Positions 18,757 through 27,790 of a DNA stretch of 38,019 nucleotides are shown here, one piece after another. Position 1 is the stretch's first letter, and the number at the start of each line of letters is the position of its first letter. Location of the stretch: assembly GCA_947466075.1 (NCBI GenBank), contig CANIBP010000058.1:1-38019 (forward strand), read 5' to 3'. The notes below the pieces were generated by a model, which made no database searches, was not told the DNA's origin, and saw nothing but the letters and a program-made list of their open reading frames with translations. This DNA comes from Verrucomicrobiaceae bacterium (GTDB lineage: Bacteria > Verrucomicrobiota > Verrucomicrobiia > Verrucomicrobiales > Verrucomicrobiaceae). The translations under genes were made by a program, and so were the position numbers.

Positions 18757-18805
18757 AAGTCTTTTGTGTAGACAGGAACTTGAAAACTGATCGAACTAGT
18801 CATCC

Positions 18806-19456
18806 TCACGCATCAACCACGTGCAAGACAACCGAAGCCATTGCATCGTGCATGATCTGACTGGTGAGTCCTGAGATGCTATGACGCCCACTTGGCTTGA
18901 CGGGAACAACCTCATCACGGATGGCGATGTCCCATTCCAAATGAAGGTATTCGGCGATAACATTGGCGAGACTAAGTTGGAAAAAATGCCCGACAGCAGC
19001 CCACACGACAGCAATGTGGCCGTTACACTCCCCCTGCTCCACCGCCTCACGTAAACGGCCCAAAACGCCCTGATAACGAGCATGCCGCGTAGATTTGAGT
19101 AGGACAGCACCGGCACGGACGCTGCGTGAAGCTGCCCCCGGTGATAGAAGCGCCGTCAAACGGGTATCGGCAGCGATAAGACCCGCCACGTCACCCGCAT
19201 GCGCCGCATGCCATGCCGTTTTGAGCGCAGGGCCGATCTCGTCACGCAGCCGACCTTCAGCAAACACGCTCCATGCGGCAGCAACCGGTCGCCCTTCGTT
19301 TTCGACAAGTAGCACCTCCATCCGCGCCCGCACGCTGCCCAGCAACCACTTCACCCAGTCGAGTCCGCGAGCCCACTCTTCGATGATCTGCTCATCTGCC
19401 GAGTTGTCATGCGGCGGAGGCAGTAAAGTGATAGAAGGCAGTAGATGAAGTTTCAT
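18806..19456 (-). CDS. hypothetical protein, weakly UreF-like
   Basis: A 216-aa soluble protein starting MKLHLLPSITLLPPPHD. It is mostly alpha-helical. From about residue 95 the order of motifs (AAHAGDVAGLIAADTRL, then ASRSVRAGAVLL, then GHIAVVWAAVGHFFQLSL, then a late EYLHLEW and VVPVKPSG) follows the pattern of the urease accessory protein UreF, and the length is right. The N-terminus lacks the glycine-rich opening of UreF, and no urease or UreG/UreD gene is in the window. It may be a divergent UreF or an unrelated helical protein. It is divergent from the Cys-cluster gene. Confidence 0.6.
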   Translation of the reverse strand: MKLHLLPSITLLPPPHDNSADEQIIEEWARGLDWVKWLLGSVRARMEVLLVENEGRPVAAAWSVFAEGRLRDEIGPALKTAWHAAHAGDVAGLIAADTRLTALLSPGAASRSVRAGAVLLKSTRHARYQGVLGRLREAVEQGECNGHIAVVWAAVGHFFQLSLANVIAEYLHLEWDIAIRDEVVPVKPSGRHSISGLTSQIMHDAMASVVLHVVDA

Positions 19457-19573
19457 CACGACAACAACAAGCACCCCAGCATGGGGCGGCGGACTTCAAA
19501 CCTTCGTTGCAGGAACCAATTCATCGCACGAACTATGCCTCCCGCACTCGAACGTGCGAACAGAATACTTTTC

Positions 19574-19939
19574 ATGCCTACAGCCTCCCCGCTTGACACC
19601 CACACGCCTTACTACGCCTGCCAGCGCTGCGGCAACTGCTGTCGTTGGCCAGGCGATGTGCGCGTGACGGACGATGAGATCACACGCATTGCCCAGTTTT
19701 TGGGCAAACCACGCATTGAGTTCATCGAGCAATGCACACGGCTAAACGCCAACCGCACGGGTCTGAGCATCATCGACAAACCAAATGGCGAATGCCTGTT
19801 TCTTGAGGGTTTAAACGTCTGCCTCATCCAACCGGTAAAGCCAGCGCAGTGCGAGGGATTTCCGAATGCGTGGAACTTCCCCGGCTGGCGTGAGAAATGC
19901 GAAGCGGTGGAGGTTCCTAGCACCGAGGCTCAGGCCTGA
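19574..19939 (+). CDS. YkgJ-family cysteine-cluster protein
   Basis: A 121-aa protein starting MPTASPLDTHTPYYACQRCG. The N-terminal CQRCGNCCRW cluster, the later GECLFLEGLNVCLIQPVKPAQCEGFP with three more Cys, and the DDEITRIAQFLG helix match the YkgJ/UPF0153 Zn/Fe-chelating family. Its function is not established; it probably binds a metal ion or an Fe-S cluster. Upstream ATGs (19445, 19535) give unconserved extensions. It converges with the PNPOx-like gene with a single base between the stop codons. Confidence 0.82.
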   Translation: MPTASPLDTHTPYYACQRCGNCCRWPGDVRVTDDEITRIAQFLGKPRIEFIEQCTRLNANRTGLSIIDKPNGECLFLEGLNVCLIQPVKPAQCEGFPNAWNFPGWREKCEAVEVPSTEAQA

Positions 19940-19940
19940 G

Positions 19941-20405
19941 TTACGAATTTACGGCAGCGGCCTGATCAAAGACAACGGTCTTCGTGTAAGCGTAGGGTTT
20001 GCAGAGCACGACCTTGTTCACCTCAGTGCGAATGACGGCAAATTTGTGGTAGTCCTCCGTCTCGCAGTACTTGCGGTAGTAGGCTTGCGCTTTACCCGCC
20101 ATCTGGTCCCAGTAGCGTTTCGCGGCATCACCTTCGATGAGTCGCGTGTAACCGGAGAGATACACAATGGTTTCCATCGAAGGCGAGGCAAACATCCATT
20201 CTGCTTGCGGATTGCCACGCAGAATGGCGGCTTTTTGCGAGGTCGGGGCGGTAATCGAAACGACCTCCTCCAAATCACTCGTAACCTGGGTAGTAATCCA
20301 AGCAGAATGCGGATGTCCGCTGACATCCGAGGTGGCCAGCACGGCATTTCGGCACTTTGCCACCAACTGCGCCGCTGTTCGCGAAAGCTCATTGTCGATT
20401 TTCAT
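19941..20405 (-). CDS. pyridoxamine 5'-phosphate oxidase-fold protein
   Basis: A 154-aa flavin-binding split-barrel protein. The N-terminal helix is followed by NAVLATSDVSGHPHSAWITTQ, the typical first strands, then SITAPTSQKAAILRGNPQAEWMFA (the 'K...l..np.a' cofactor segment) and SGYTRLIEGDAAKRYWD. Family members bind FMN or F420 and include general-stress proteins; a role in vitamin B6 synthesis is unlikely given the size. The upstream thrH gene is divergent across 122 bases that show no clear promoter. Confidence 0.83.
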   Translation of the reverse strand: MKIDNELSRTAAQLVAKCRNAVLATSDVSGHPHSAWITTQVTSDLEEVVSITAPTSQKAAILRGNPQAEWMFASPSMETIVYLSGYTRLIEGDAAKRYWDQMAGKAQAYYRKYCETEDYHKFAVIRTEVNKVVLCKPYAYTKTVVFDQAAAVNS

Positions 20406-20527
20406 GCTTTAACAAACGCCACATCCACAGTGTCGGCTCCGCGTGCCTTGCCAGTCTATGTGCCATTCTTGGAGCTACCGGATGCACTTCGCTGGACAAG
20501 CAGCGCATCCCATGACATCTCACCGCG

Positions 20528-21136
20528 ATGAAGCAGCAAACCATCGTTACCCTCGACCTCGAAGGCGTTCTTGTGCCTGAAATCTGGATCGCCTTTGCGG
20601 AAAAGACCGGCATTGCCGAACTGCGCCGCACCACACGGGATGAGCCGGACTACGACGTGCTTATGCAGGGCCGCCTGAAGATTCTCGATGAGCACGGACT
20701 CAAGCTGCCAGACATCCAGCAGGTCATCGGCACGCTGTCGCCGATGGAAGGCGCTAAAGCGTTTCTCGATGAATTGCGTTCCATCACGCAGGTCATCATC
20801 CTGAGTGACACGTTTGCCGAATTCGCGCAGCCCCTGATGCGACAACTCGCCTGGCCGACGATTTTCTGCCACCAACTCGAAATCGCTGCCGACGGCCGCA
20901 TCGTGAACTACAAACTGCGTCAGCCGAATCAGAAGCAGAAGTCCGTGGCGGCCTTCAAAGCGCTCAACTACCGCGTCATCGCCGCCGGTGACTCGTTTAA
21001 CGATACAACGATGCTCGGTGAGGCCGACGTGGGGTTCTTTTTCCACGCTCCAGCGAGCATTCAGGCACAGTTTCCCCAGTTCCATGCCTTCGATGCCTAT
21101 CCTGATCTGCTGAACGCGATTCGCGGCGCGCTTTGA
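20528..21136 (+). CDS. thrH: bifunctional phosphoserine phosphatase / homoserine phosphotransferase ThrH
   Basis: A 202-aa HAD-superfamily protein with nucleophile D10 in VTLDLEGVLVPE, motif II Ser in IILSDTF, and motif IV GDSFNDTTML. The Leu-Glu variant DLEG of motif I instead of DxDG, together with the length, is characteristic of ThrH, which dephosphorylates phosphoserine and can transfer the phosphate to homoserine. It links serine and threonine synthesis. trpE starts 58 bases downstream on the same strand. Confidence 0.88.
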   Translation: MKQQTIVTLDLEGVLVPEIWIAFAEKTGIAELRRTTRDEPDYDVLMQGRLKILDEHGLKLPDIQQVIGTLSPMEGAKAFLDELRSITQVIILSDTFAEFAQPLMRQLAWPTIFCHQLEIAADGRIVNYKLRQPNQKQKSVAAFKALNYRVIAAGDSFNDTTMLGEADVGFFFHAPASIQAQFPQFHAFDAYPDLLNAIRGAL

Positions 21137-21194
21137 AGTGCCGTTGCCAGCAGGCGCATTTGCATCCAGAATGCGCGCTCGTTTCCCGCCGCGC

Positions 21195-22709
21195 ATGCCA
21201 CAGCTTCATCTTCAGCCCGACTTCGCCACCTTCCAATCGCTCGCGCAGAAGGGTAATCTCGTGCCGGTGATGGCGGAACTTGCCGCCGACTACGAAACGC
21301 CGCTCTCCGCTTTCCAAAAGATCCACGATGGCCGCTGCGGCTTCCTGCTGGAGTCCGCCGAGCTCACGCAGCACTCGGGCCGCTACTCACTGCTGGGCAG
21401 TTCACCGCGCATCATCTTCACCGCACGCGGTCGCGAGATAGAAATTGAAGAACGTGGCAAGAAGCGCAGCTTCACCACCACCGGCGACCCACTGACAGAA
21501 TTGCAGACGCTGATGCAGCCGTTTCGTCCACTCGAAGCGCAGCCGCTGCCGGTGTTTCACGGCGGTGCGGTCGGCTACCTGGCCTATGACATGGTGCGTT
21601 TCTTTGAACCAACACTGCCTGCACCGAAGAAAGATGAACTCGGCCTGCCGGACATGGTGTTCATGGTCACGGACACGGTACTGGTGTTTGATCATCGCAC
21701 CCGCAAGCTATCCATCGTCGCCAACGTCCACACCGATGAGCATCCAACGCTGGAAGCGGCCTATGAATGGGCGCGCGAGCAGATTGCGGGTGTGATTGCA
21801 AAATTGGAAAAGCCACTGGTCGCCAAGCCGCTGCAAGCCTTCGCTCCCATCGGTAGCGACTCTTTGCCAGCCCCTGTGAGCAACACCACACGCGAGGAAT
21901 ACGAGACGATGGTGCTCAAAATGAAGGAGTACATCGGTGCTGGCGATATTTTCCAAGGCGTGCCGTCGCAGCGCTTTGAAACCGACTACAGCGGCACCAC
22001 GTTGGATCTGTTCCGGGCGCTGCGGCATGTGAATCCCAGCCCTTACATGTTCTGCCTCGACTTCCCGCAAGGCTTCGCACTCGTCGGCAGTTCGCCGGAG
22101 GTGCATGTGAAGTGTATGAATGGTCGGATCGACATTCGTCCCATCGCCGGCACACGCTGGAGAGGCAAGACCGCCGAGGAGGACGACGCGCTGGCCCAAG
22201 AACTGCTCAACGACCCCAAAGAACGCGCAGAGCACATCATGCTCGTCGATCTCGCACGCAATGATGTCGGACGTGTGGCCGACTTTGGAACCGTGCAAGT
22301 CAGCGATCTGATGATTATCGAGCGCTACTCCCATGTCATGCACATCGTCTCGAACGTGGATGGCCGTCTGCGTGCCGACAAGACAGCTTACGATGTGATG
22401 CGCGCCACCTTCCCTGCTGGCACTGTGAGTGGATCGCCGAAAGTGCGCGCTATGGAGATCATCAATGAGTGCGAGAAGAGCAAGCGCTGCGCCTATGCAG
22501 GTGCGGTGGGCTACTTCGGCTTCGATGGGAATCTCGACTCCTGCATCGCACTCCGCACCTGCGTCGTCAAAGATGGCAAGGCGTATGTGCAAGCTGGTGC
22601 CGGTGTCGTGGCCGATTCAATACCTGCATCTGAATACCAAGAGACGGTCAACAAGGCGACAGGGATGTTGCGTGCGATTCAATGGGCGCGCCAACTCGGT
22701 GCAGATTGA
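21195..22709 (+). CDS. trpE: anthranilate synthase component I
   Basis: A 504-aa chorismate-utilising enzyme. The N-terminal regulatory region has GFLLESAE, the Leu-Leu-Glu-Ser motif that binds tryptophan for feedback inhibition. The catalytic half shows RPIAGTRWRGKT, LVDLARNDVGRV, FPAGTVSGSPKVRAMEIINE and VQAGAGVVADS. It makes anthranilate from chorismate together with the glutaminase TrpG, which is not in the window. The start MPQLHLQPDF at 21195 matches the family; the ATG at 21138 is too close to the thrH stop and has no homology. Confidence 0.94.
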   Translation: MPQLHLQPDFATFQSLAQKGNLVPVMAELAADYETPLSAFQKIHDGRCGFLLESAELTQHSGRYSLLGSSPRIIFTARGREIEIEERGKKRSFTTTGDPLTELQTLMQPFRPLEAQPLPVFHGGAVGYLAYDMVRFFEPTLPAPKKDELGLPDMVFMVTDTVLVFDHRTRKLSIVANVHTDEHPTLEAAYEWAREQIAGVIAKLEKPLVAKPLQAFAPIGSDSLPAPVSNTTREEYETMVLKMKEYIGAGDIFQGVPSQRFETDYSGTTLDLFRALRHVNPSPYMFCLDFPQGFALVGSSPEVHVKCMNGRIDIRPIAGTRWRGKTAEEDDALAQELLNDPKERAEHIMLVDLARNDVGRVADFGTVQVSDLMIIERYSHVMHIVSNVDGRLRADKTAYDVMRATFPAGTVSGSPKVRAMEIINECEKSKRCAYAGAVGYFGFDGNLDSCIALRTCVVKDGKAYVQAGAGVVADSIPASEYQETVNKATGMLRAIQWARQLGAD

Positions 22710-22785
22710 TCCGAGGTTCGCTTGTTGCTCACACACTAATCACATACTTGCTCACATTGATTCAACGCACTGTCATGGAAACGAA

Positions 22786-22816
22786 GAACCCTCCGGCATG
22801 CGTAGCCGGAGGGTTC
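22786..22816 (+). terminator. strong hairpin downstream of trpE, without U-tract
   Basis: A perfect 12-bp inverted repeat, GAACCCTCCGGC (22786-22797) and GCCGGAGGGTTC (22805-22816), with a 7-base loop. No T run follows (CGTAGCGATCC), so simple intrinsic termination is not assured. It may protect the trpE 3' end, act as a Rho-assisted terminator, or belong to the leader of nagZ 297 bases downstream. Confidence 0.55.
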
Positions 22817-23112
22817 CGTAGCGATCCAGCAACCAACAACGATGGAGGACCGATTGGCACGAAATGCGGAGCTGAGGAAGCTTGCAAATGTGGCCCGCGA
22901 GTTACCTCACAGACGGGACCATGTTAAAAAGTTTTGCTGCCCGCGTCAACCCACCCCCCCTTCTTTTGCAAAAAGAAACCACTGAGTCGCAAAATTGAGA
23001 GCTAAATTCACCCAATTCTTCTCAAACTTTTAGCAAAACGACCCTTGACACCCTTTGCGCCTTTCGAAGCCGACCATCCGCCCTGTTACTAACCCTCTGA
23101 ACAGTACCCACA
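22817..23112. other. intergenic region before nagZ
   Basis: No gene is supported here. It has a C-run near 22953-22961 followed by an A/T-rich stretch. TTGACA at 23044-23049 could be a -35 box for nagZ, but no good -10 box stands at the right distance. Confidence 0.5.
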
Positions 23113-24222
23113 ATGCACTCATCTCACCAACTAGGTCAACTCCTCCTTATGGGGGTTCCAGGACTCGAACTCACCTCTGAAACCGCCGCTCGACTGAAAA
23201 AACTTCAGCCTGGCGGCTTCATCTTGTTCGGCCGCAACATTCAGACACCACAACAACTCCGAAAGCTCATCGACGATTTGCGCGACATCTCGGACATCGA
23301 GCCATTCATCACGATTGATCAGGAAGGTGGTCGTGTTTCTCGACTTCGACTCATCGGTGAAGAACCGCCGAACGCACAAGCACTGCGCGACAAAGGCGAT
23401 CCTGCGCTGATTAAGCAACATGGCAGACTCACCGGCCAAATCCTTCGCCATTTCGGCTTCAATCTCGACCTTTGCCCGGTAGTAGACATCTCCTACGACG
23501 ATGCGGCAGACAATTCACTCAAGGGCCGCACCTATGGCCGCAATCCGCAGCAGGTAATCAATAACGCCGGTATTTTCAACCGCGCGATGCGTGCGGAAGG
23601 CATCCTGTCTTGCGGCAAACACTTTCCAGGCTACGGCCCTGCTGAATGTGATCCACATGAATTCCTGCCCGTGATCACCAAGAGTCGCGAAGAGATGGAA
23701 CGTAGTGAATTACTGCCCTACTCTGCTTTACTGCCTGAACTCGACAGCGTGATGACCTGCCACAGCAACTACACTGCGTATGATCCTGATCGTGGTCGCT
23801 GGCCCGCAAGTCTGTCTCATAACATCGTCACTAAGCTACTTCGACATCAGTATGGCTTCAATGGTCTCGCTATGACCGACGATCTCGACATGGGGGCCAT
23901 TCTAAACGAAGTCACCTTCGAGCAGGCCATTCAGGAAGCAGTACGCGCTGGAAACGACCTCGTCATGATCTGCCACCGCATCGAAATGGTCGAACTGGCG
24001 CGTCAGCATCTCGAAGGCGTCGAAGATCCAGTGCTGCATGATGCACTCATTCGCATCGACCAAACCAAGAAGCGACTGGTTACCCCGGACAAGTTCGATC
24101 TAGATCGCTTTACCGCCATCAATCGCGACATCTGGGATCTACGCGTCTCCACGCTCGGCGAAGAAGGCGCTAGAGATCTCAGTGTTGAAGACGGCAAACG
24201 CTCCCCCGTCGAACTGTATTAA
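23113..24222 (+). CDS. nagZ: beta-N-acetylhexosaminidase, glycoside hydrolase family 3
   Basis: A 369-aa GH3 enzyme without signal peptide, so cytosolic. ITIDQEGGRVSRLR near residue 75, CGKHFPGYGPAECDPHEFLP near 173 (the Asp-His acid/base loop; the usual second His of KHFPGHG is Tyr here) and GLAMTDDLDMGAI with the catalytic Asp near 255 identify NagZ. It removes GlcNAc from anhydro-muropeptides in peptidoglycan recycling. Its TAA ends 7 bases before the stop of bklc on the other strand, so the tubulin operon and nagZ converge with no room for separate terminators. Confidence 0.92.
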   Translation: MHSSHQLGQLLLMGVPGLELTSETAARLKKLQPGGFILFGRNIQTPQQLRKLIDDLRDISDIEPFITIDQEGGRVSRLRLIGEEPPNAQALRDKGDPALIKQHGRLTGQILRHFGFNLDLCPVVDISYDDAADNSLKGRTYGRNPQQVINNAGIFNRAMRAEGILSCGKHFPGYGPAECDPHEFLPVITKSREEMERSELLPYSALLPELDSVMTCHSNYTAYDPDRGRWPASLSHNIVTKLLRHQYGFNGLAMTDDLDMGAILNEVTFEQAIQEAVRAGNDLVMICHRIEMVELARQHLEGVEDPVLHDALIRIDQTKKRLVTPDKFDLDRFTAINRDIWDLRVSTLGEEGARDLSVEDGKRSPVELY

Positions 24223-24229
24223 ACATTTG

Positions 24230-25000
24230 TTACAAGCTCTTATCGATCAGCAGCGAAGCCGATCGGCGCGGATTCGGATGAAAACCGTTCATCGTGGCGC
24301 GGATACGTTTGGCTCGATCCACACAAGCCTCGGCTTTCTGGAAATCACCAGATGCCTTGTACACTGCCCCTAAATTGATAAAGGTTTGAGATAGGTCGGC
24401 AGGATCCATCTGACCATCATTCAAATTCTGGCGAATGGCCAGTGCACGCTCATGCATGGCCTGCGCACGATCCACATCCATGCTGCTGTAGTAGAGCACT
24501 CCAAGGTTGTTGTAGACAGAGGCGACACGTGAGCTTTGCTCGCCATCAATACGCTGGAAGGTTTCGAGCGCCTCGCAGTAGTAACGCTCCGCCTTATCAA
24601 AGTGGCGAAGTTGCTTGAAGATCATGGCAAGGTTGTTTTTGATCGTGGCCACCTTGTCACTATCAGCGAGGCCATTGTCAGCGCTGAGCTTGAGAGCCAT
24701 TTCATAGAACTCCGCTGCCTTGTCCATGCGCCCCCAGCGATCATACAAATGGGCGAGGAGGGAGTAAATGCCAGTGAGCAAATCTGGATCCTGTCTGCGT
24801 AGTTCTTGAGCACGGAAAAGCGCTTCACGATAAAGGGATTCTGCCTTGCGAAAATCGCCCTCCTTCTGGCGCAGATCAGCCAGGACACTGATTTGTTCCA
24901 CCAAGGCGCCAACACGGATCGGATCGTGATACGCAAGCCGCCTCGCCTCCTCGACGCTGCGGGAGGCGGAGGCAAGTTGGCGCTCCAGGGCAGTATCCAC
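24230..25000 (-). CDS. bklc: bacterial kinesin light chain, TPR protein
   Basis: A 256-aa protein from a GTG start, built of about five tetratricopeptide repeats: GALVEQISVLADLRQ..DFRKAESLYREAL, GIYSLLAHLYDRWGRMDKAAE, IKNNLAMIFKQLRHFDKAERYY, VYNNLGVLYYSSMDVDRAQAM and FINLGAVYKASGDFQKAEAC. Kinesin-light-chain-like TPR proteins encoded directly after btubB are known in Prosthecobacter as Bklc, reported to bind bacterial microtubules and link them to membranes. It follows btubB after 54 bases on the same strand, completing the btubA-btubB-bklc operon. No clear Shine-Dalgarno sequence precedes the GTG. There is no signal or TM helix. Confidence 0.9.
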   Translation of the reverse strand: MDTALERQLASASRSVEEARRLAYHDPIRVGALVEQISVLADLRQKEGDFRKAESLYREALFRAQELRRQDPDLLTGIYSLLAHLYDRWGRMDKAAEFYEMALKLSADNGLADSDKVATIKNNLAMIFKQLRHFDKAERYYCEALETFQRIDGEQSSRVASVYNNLGVLYYSSMDVDRAQAMHERALAIRQNLNDGQMDPADLSQTFINLGAVYKASGDFQKAEACVDRAKRIRATMNGFHPNPRRSASLLIDKSL

Positions 25001-25054
25001 GATGGGTTAAAGGTTGGTCGTCGAGATCCTAAACCGAGTTGTTTCTAAGCTCGG

Positions 25055-26332
25055 CTAGCTGGCGCCGCGGTAGGATTGGGCGAGATTAACGATGGTGTTG
25101 CGCGCATGCGCCATCATATCGCGTGAGACTCCATTGTTCTCATACCAGTGTGTGTAGGCATGATTGTCGAACATGATGTCGAAATTGGTGATGAGGCGCT
25201 CAAAGACAGCAGCGATACCGGTGTGGTTGACAAGAGCGAGACCACTTGAAGCAAAGCCTTCAGGCGCAGTCTCAGCCACGCCGATTTTGACGCCGGTGGG
25301 AACGTAACTGGCAAAGTTGAGGCTCTTACGGATGGCCGCCATGTTTTCCTCGACTTCCTTGGCTTTCACATCGCCTCGGAAGAGAGCACACGCAGATAGA
25401 TAAACACCGTTAGTCCAGTCGATGGCAGCTGTGAAGTTGTCCTGCGAGAACGTTTCACGTGCGATATCGGGGAAGTTGATGCGCACCTGCCCTTCCTGTC
25501 CTGGAGCCCGCATCGGAGCAAACGAGGCAGTGAGGAAGTGATTGCCGGGGAATGGCACCAGATTGGTAACAAACTCACTCAGATCAGTGTTGAGTTTACC
25601 AGGGAAACGTAAGGACGCCGTCACCGAACTCATGATGAGGGCGATGATGTGATTGAGATCCATGTAGTTCGGGCTGCGGTGAAGCTTCGATTTTGCAATA
25701 CGGAACAAAGCTTCGTTGTCGAGCAACACAGCGGCATCGGCATTGTCTAAAATTCGCTGAAGCGTGAGGATAGCGTTATATGGTTCGACAGCGGAATCAG
25801 AAATCAACGGCGATGGCGCGACGGAGAAGGTAAAGATTTTCTTCTTCGGGTAAGCCTGGCGCAACCGCTCCAAAATCAGCGATCCAAGGCCAGAGCCGGA
25901 CCCACCACCAATGGAGTGAGTCATAAGGAAACCCTGCAACGACTTGGTCTTTTCAACCGCCGCATCGATTACATTCATGATCTGGTCGATGATGCGTTCA
26001 CCTTCGACATTCTAACCGCGGGCCCAATTGTTCGCGGCACCAGGTATTTTACGGATGATGCAGCTTTCGTCAAAAAGCTGCGCCATATCGCCACCCTCAA
26101 TACGGGCAATGACGCCGGGTTCAAGGTCGATGAGAACCGCTCGCGGGATGTATTTCCCGTCGCGCACCTTATGGAAGAAAATCTCCAAGTTGGTGTTCGC
26201 GGCAACGTTAGTGCTGCCATCTTTGGGCGTACCAGCCTCAGTCAGGCCGTGCTCACGAAGCACTAGCCGCCAAAAACGGTCGGCGATTTGGTTGCCACAC
26301 TGTCCTACATGAATGCTCAGAATCTCTCTCAC
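25055..26332 (-). pseudogene. btubB: bacterial tubulin BtubB with one in-frame amber codon at position 107
   Basis: From GTG 26332 to TAG 25055 the frame encodes a 425-residue tubulin with a single internal stop, TAG at 26014-26012. Residues 1-106 (HVGQCGNQ, IPRAVLIDLEPGV, ANNWARG) and 108-425 are in the same frame. The second part has the tubulin signature GGGSGSG (142-148), AVEPYNAILT and the T7-loop Glu in LNTDLSEFVTNLVP. In other BtubB proteins, as I recall them, the residue at the stop is Tyr (ARGYNVEGE), one base from TAG. The 106-aa N-fragment lacks the phosphate loop; a C-fragment starting at ATG 25978 would lack the nucleotide-binding T1-T3 loops, so neither should be functional. GGAGG at 26340-26344 is a good ribosome-binding site. 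It could be a nonsense mutation, sequencing error or read-through. Confidence 0.93.
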
Positions 26333-26374
26333 GGGTTTTCCTCCAAACTGTTGTTTATCTGCTAATTTGATGTG

Positions 26375-27790
26375 TTATGCGCGACGACGATCCACAAGAT
26401 CGCGTAGGCTCATGCCGCCACGGCTGTCATCCGAATTGGAGTTGCCACGTGGTATGTCGACCGAACTGTCCTGTACCTTAGCTTTGGCACCGCTTTCCTC
26501 AGCAACCTGATAGCTCTGAATGAGTTCCTGAGCTGAGGCGCGCAGTGCATTAATCTGCTCTTCAGACATACCCTCATTGAGGTACCAGTTGGCGAATGCC
26601 TTGCGCTGCCATAGCTTGTCAAAGTTGTGACAGATACGATCAAGAACGCGGGCAATCTCCGTATTGTTGGCAAGCAGCACCATGCTCTTGCGGTGTGAGA
26701 TGCCGGGTTGCTCGACGTAGCCGATCTTGAAGGCTGTTGGAATCCAGTAGGTAAGCGGAAGTTGCTCACGCATTGCAGCGAGGGCGGCATCAGCCAGTGG
26801 CTTGTCGTCCATAATGCCACGATAAAGCACAGCGGTACTAAGGAACCGACCTTCCATTGGCGAACAGGCCGCGAAAACAGAGCTATTGTCAAACAAACTA
26901 CGGATCATATCCTCGACGCCCATTTCCTCGAACTTACTGCGATCAGGGGGCGTAAGCGGAGCAAAGGCACACATGAGGAAGTGTAGCGAAGGCTGCGGCA
27001 CGAGGTTAGTAAGCAGTTCACGCAGGCTGATTTCGACGGTAAGGAAGCCGCTGAAACGCATGGAGGCAGTCAATCCAGCCAACGCCTCGGTGATGAGTAG
27101 ATTCAGGTCATCTACCGTCGGACTTTCGATGTTCCATTTGCGGTGAGCGAGTTCAAACAGTGCCTCGTTGTCAAAAATCAAGCAGGCGTCGGCGGAACGG
27201 CGCAGTGTATTGAGCGTGAAGACCGTGTTGTAAGGCTCAGTGACAACTGAAGAAACCTGAGGAGAAGGTAGCACCGCGCAGCTCAAGACAGGAAATTCAG
27301 GATACTTCTCTTTAACAGATTCAATCAGCAAAGCTCCGAAGCCAGAACCGGAGCCGCCACCCGTAGCATGCAGGACAATGATGCCTCCAACGTTGTCACA
27401 TTTATCAATCTCGGCATCGAGGCGCCCCATGACTTCCGGCAGCACTTCGCGACCAGCGCCAAGGTAACCCACGGCAAAGTTACCACCAGCACCTTCGGTC
27501 CGGCTAATGAGATTGCCAGGATTGAACAGAGAACCGGAGGTAGCTTTGATATTGTCGATCACACTAGGTTCGAGATCGATCATGATGGCACGTGGCACGT
27601 AGCTTCCGGAAGATGCCTCGCCTAACTTCGAGAAGAAAGCGCTCCAGTTACCTTTGGGTGCCTGACCCTGGCCAGTCTGGCCGGTCTGGGGATCGATGCC
27701 GTGTTCCTGACAGATGGTTTTCCAGAAAGACGCTGCAATTTGATTGCCTGCCTGTCCGATTGAAATGACGATTGTGTTGTTGACCTTCAT
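26375..27790 (-). CDS. btubA: bacterial tubulin BtubA
   Basis: A 471-aa intact tubulin. ISIGQAGNQIAASFW (T1, residues 10-24), VPRAIMIDLEPSVID (T3 region), GAGGNFAVGY, the tubulin signature GGGSGSG (144-150), VTEPYNTVFTL and the T7-loop sequence LRELLTNLVPQP with Glu258, which aligns with the catalytic Glu of alpha-tubulin, are all present. It should form GTP-dependent heterodimers with BtubB that assemble into small bacterial microtubules. The C-terminal tail after about 425 is Ser/Asp-rich and ends in VDRRRA. AGGAG at 27797-27801 is a good ribosome-binding site. btubB follows after 42 bases. btub genes are widely held to have been acquired from a eukaryote-like source. Confidence 0.97.
   Translation of the reverse strand: MKVNNTIVISIGQAGNQIAASFWKTICQEHGIDPQTGQTGQGQAPKGNWSAFFSKLGEASSGSYVPRAIMIDLEPSVIDNIKATSGSLFNPGNLISRTEGAGGNFAVGYLGAGREVLPEVMGRLDAEIDKCDNVGGIIVLHATGGGSGSGFGALLIESVKEKYPEFPVLSCAVLPSPQVSSVVTEPYNTVFTLNTLRRSADACLIFDNEALFELAHRKWNIESPTVDDLNLLITEALAGLTASMRFSGFLTVEISLRELLTNLVPQPSLHFLMCAFAPLTPPDRSKFEEMGVEDMIRSLFDNSSVFAACSPMEGRFLSTAVLYRGIMDDKPLADAALAAMREQLPLTYWIPTAFKIGYVEQPGISHRKSMVLLANNTEIARVLDRICHNFDKLWQRKAFANWYLNEGMSEEQINALRASAQELIQSYQVAEESGAKAKVQDSSVDIPRGNSNSDDSRGGMSLRDLVDRRRA

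Noticed and set aside
25979..26014. Frameshift in btubB
   Set aside because: The two parts are in the same frame (26332 to 26012 is 107 codons, then 11 codons to the Met at 25978), so the break is a nonsense codon, not an indel.
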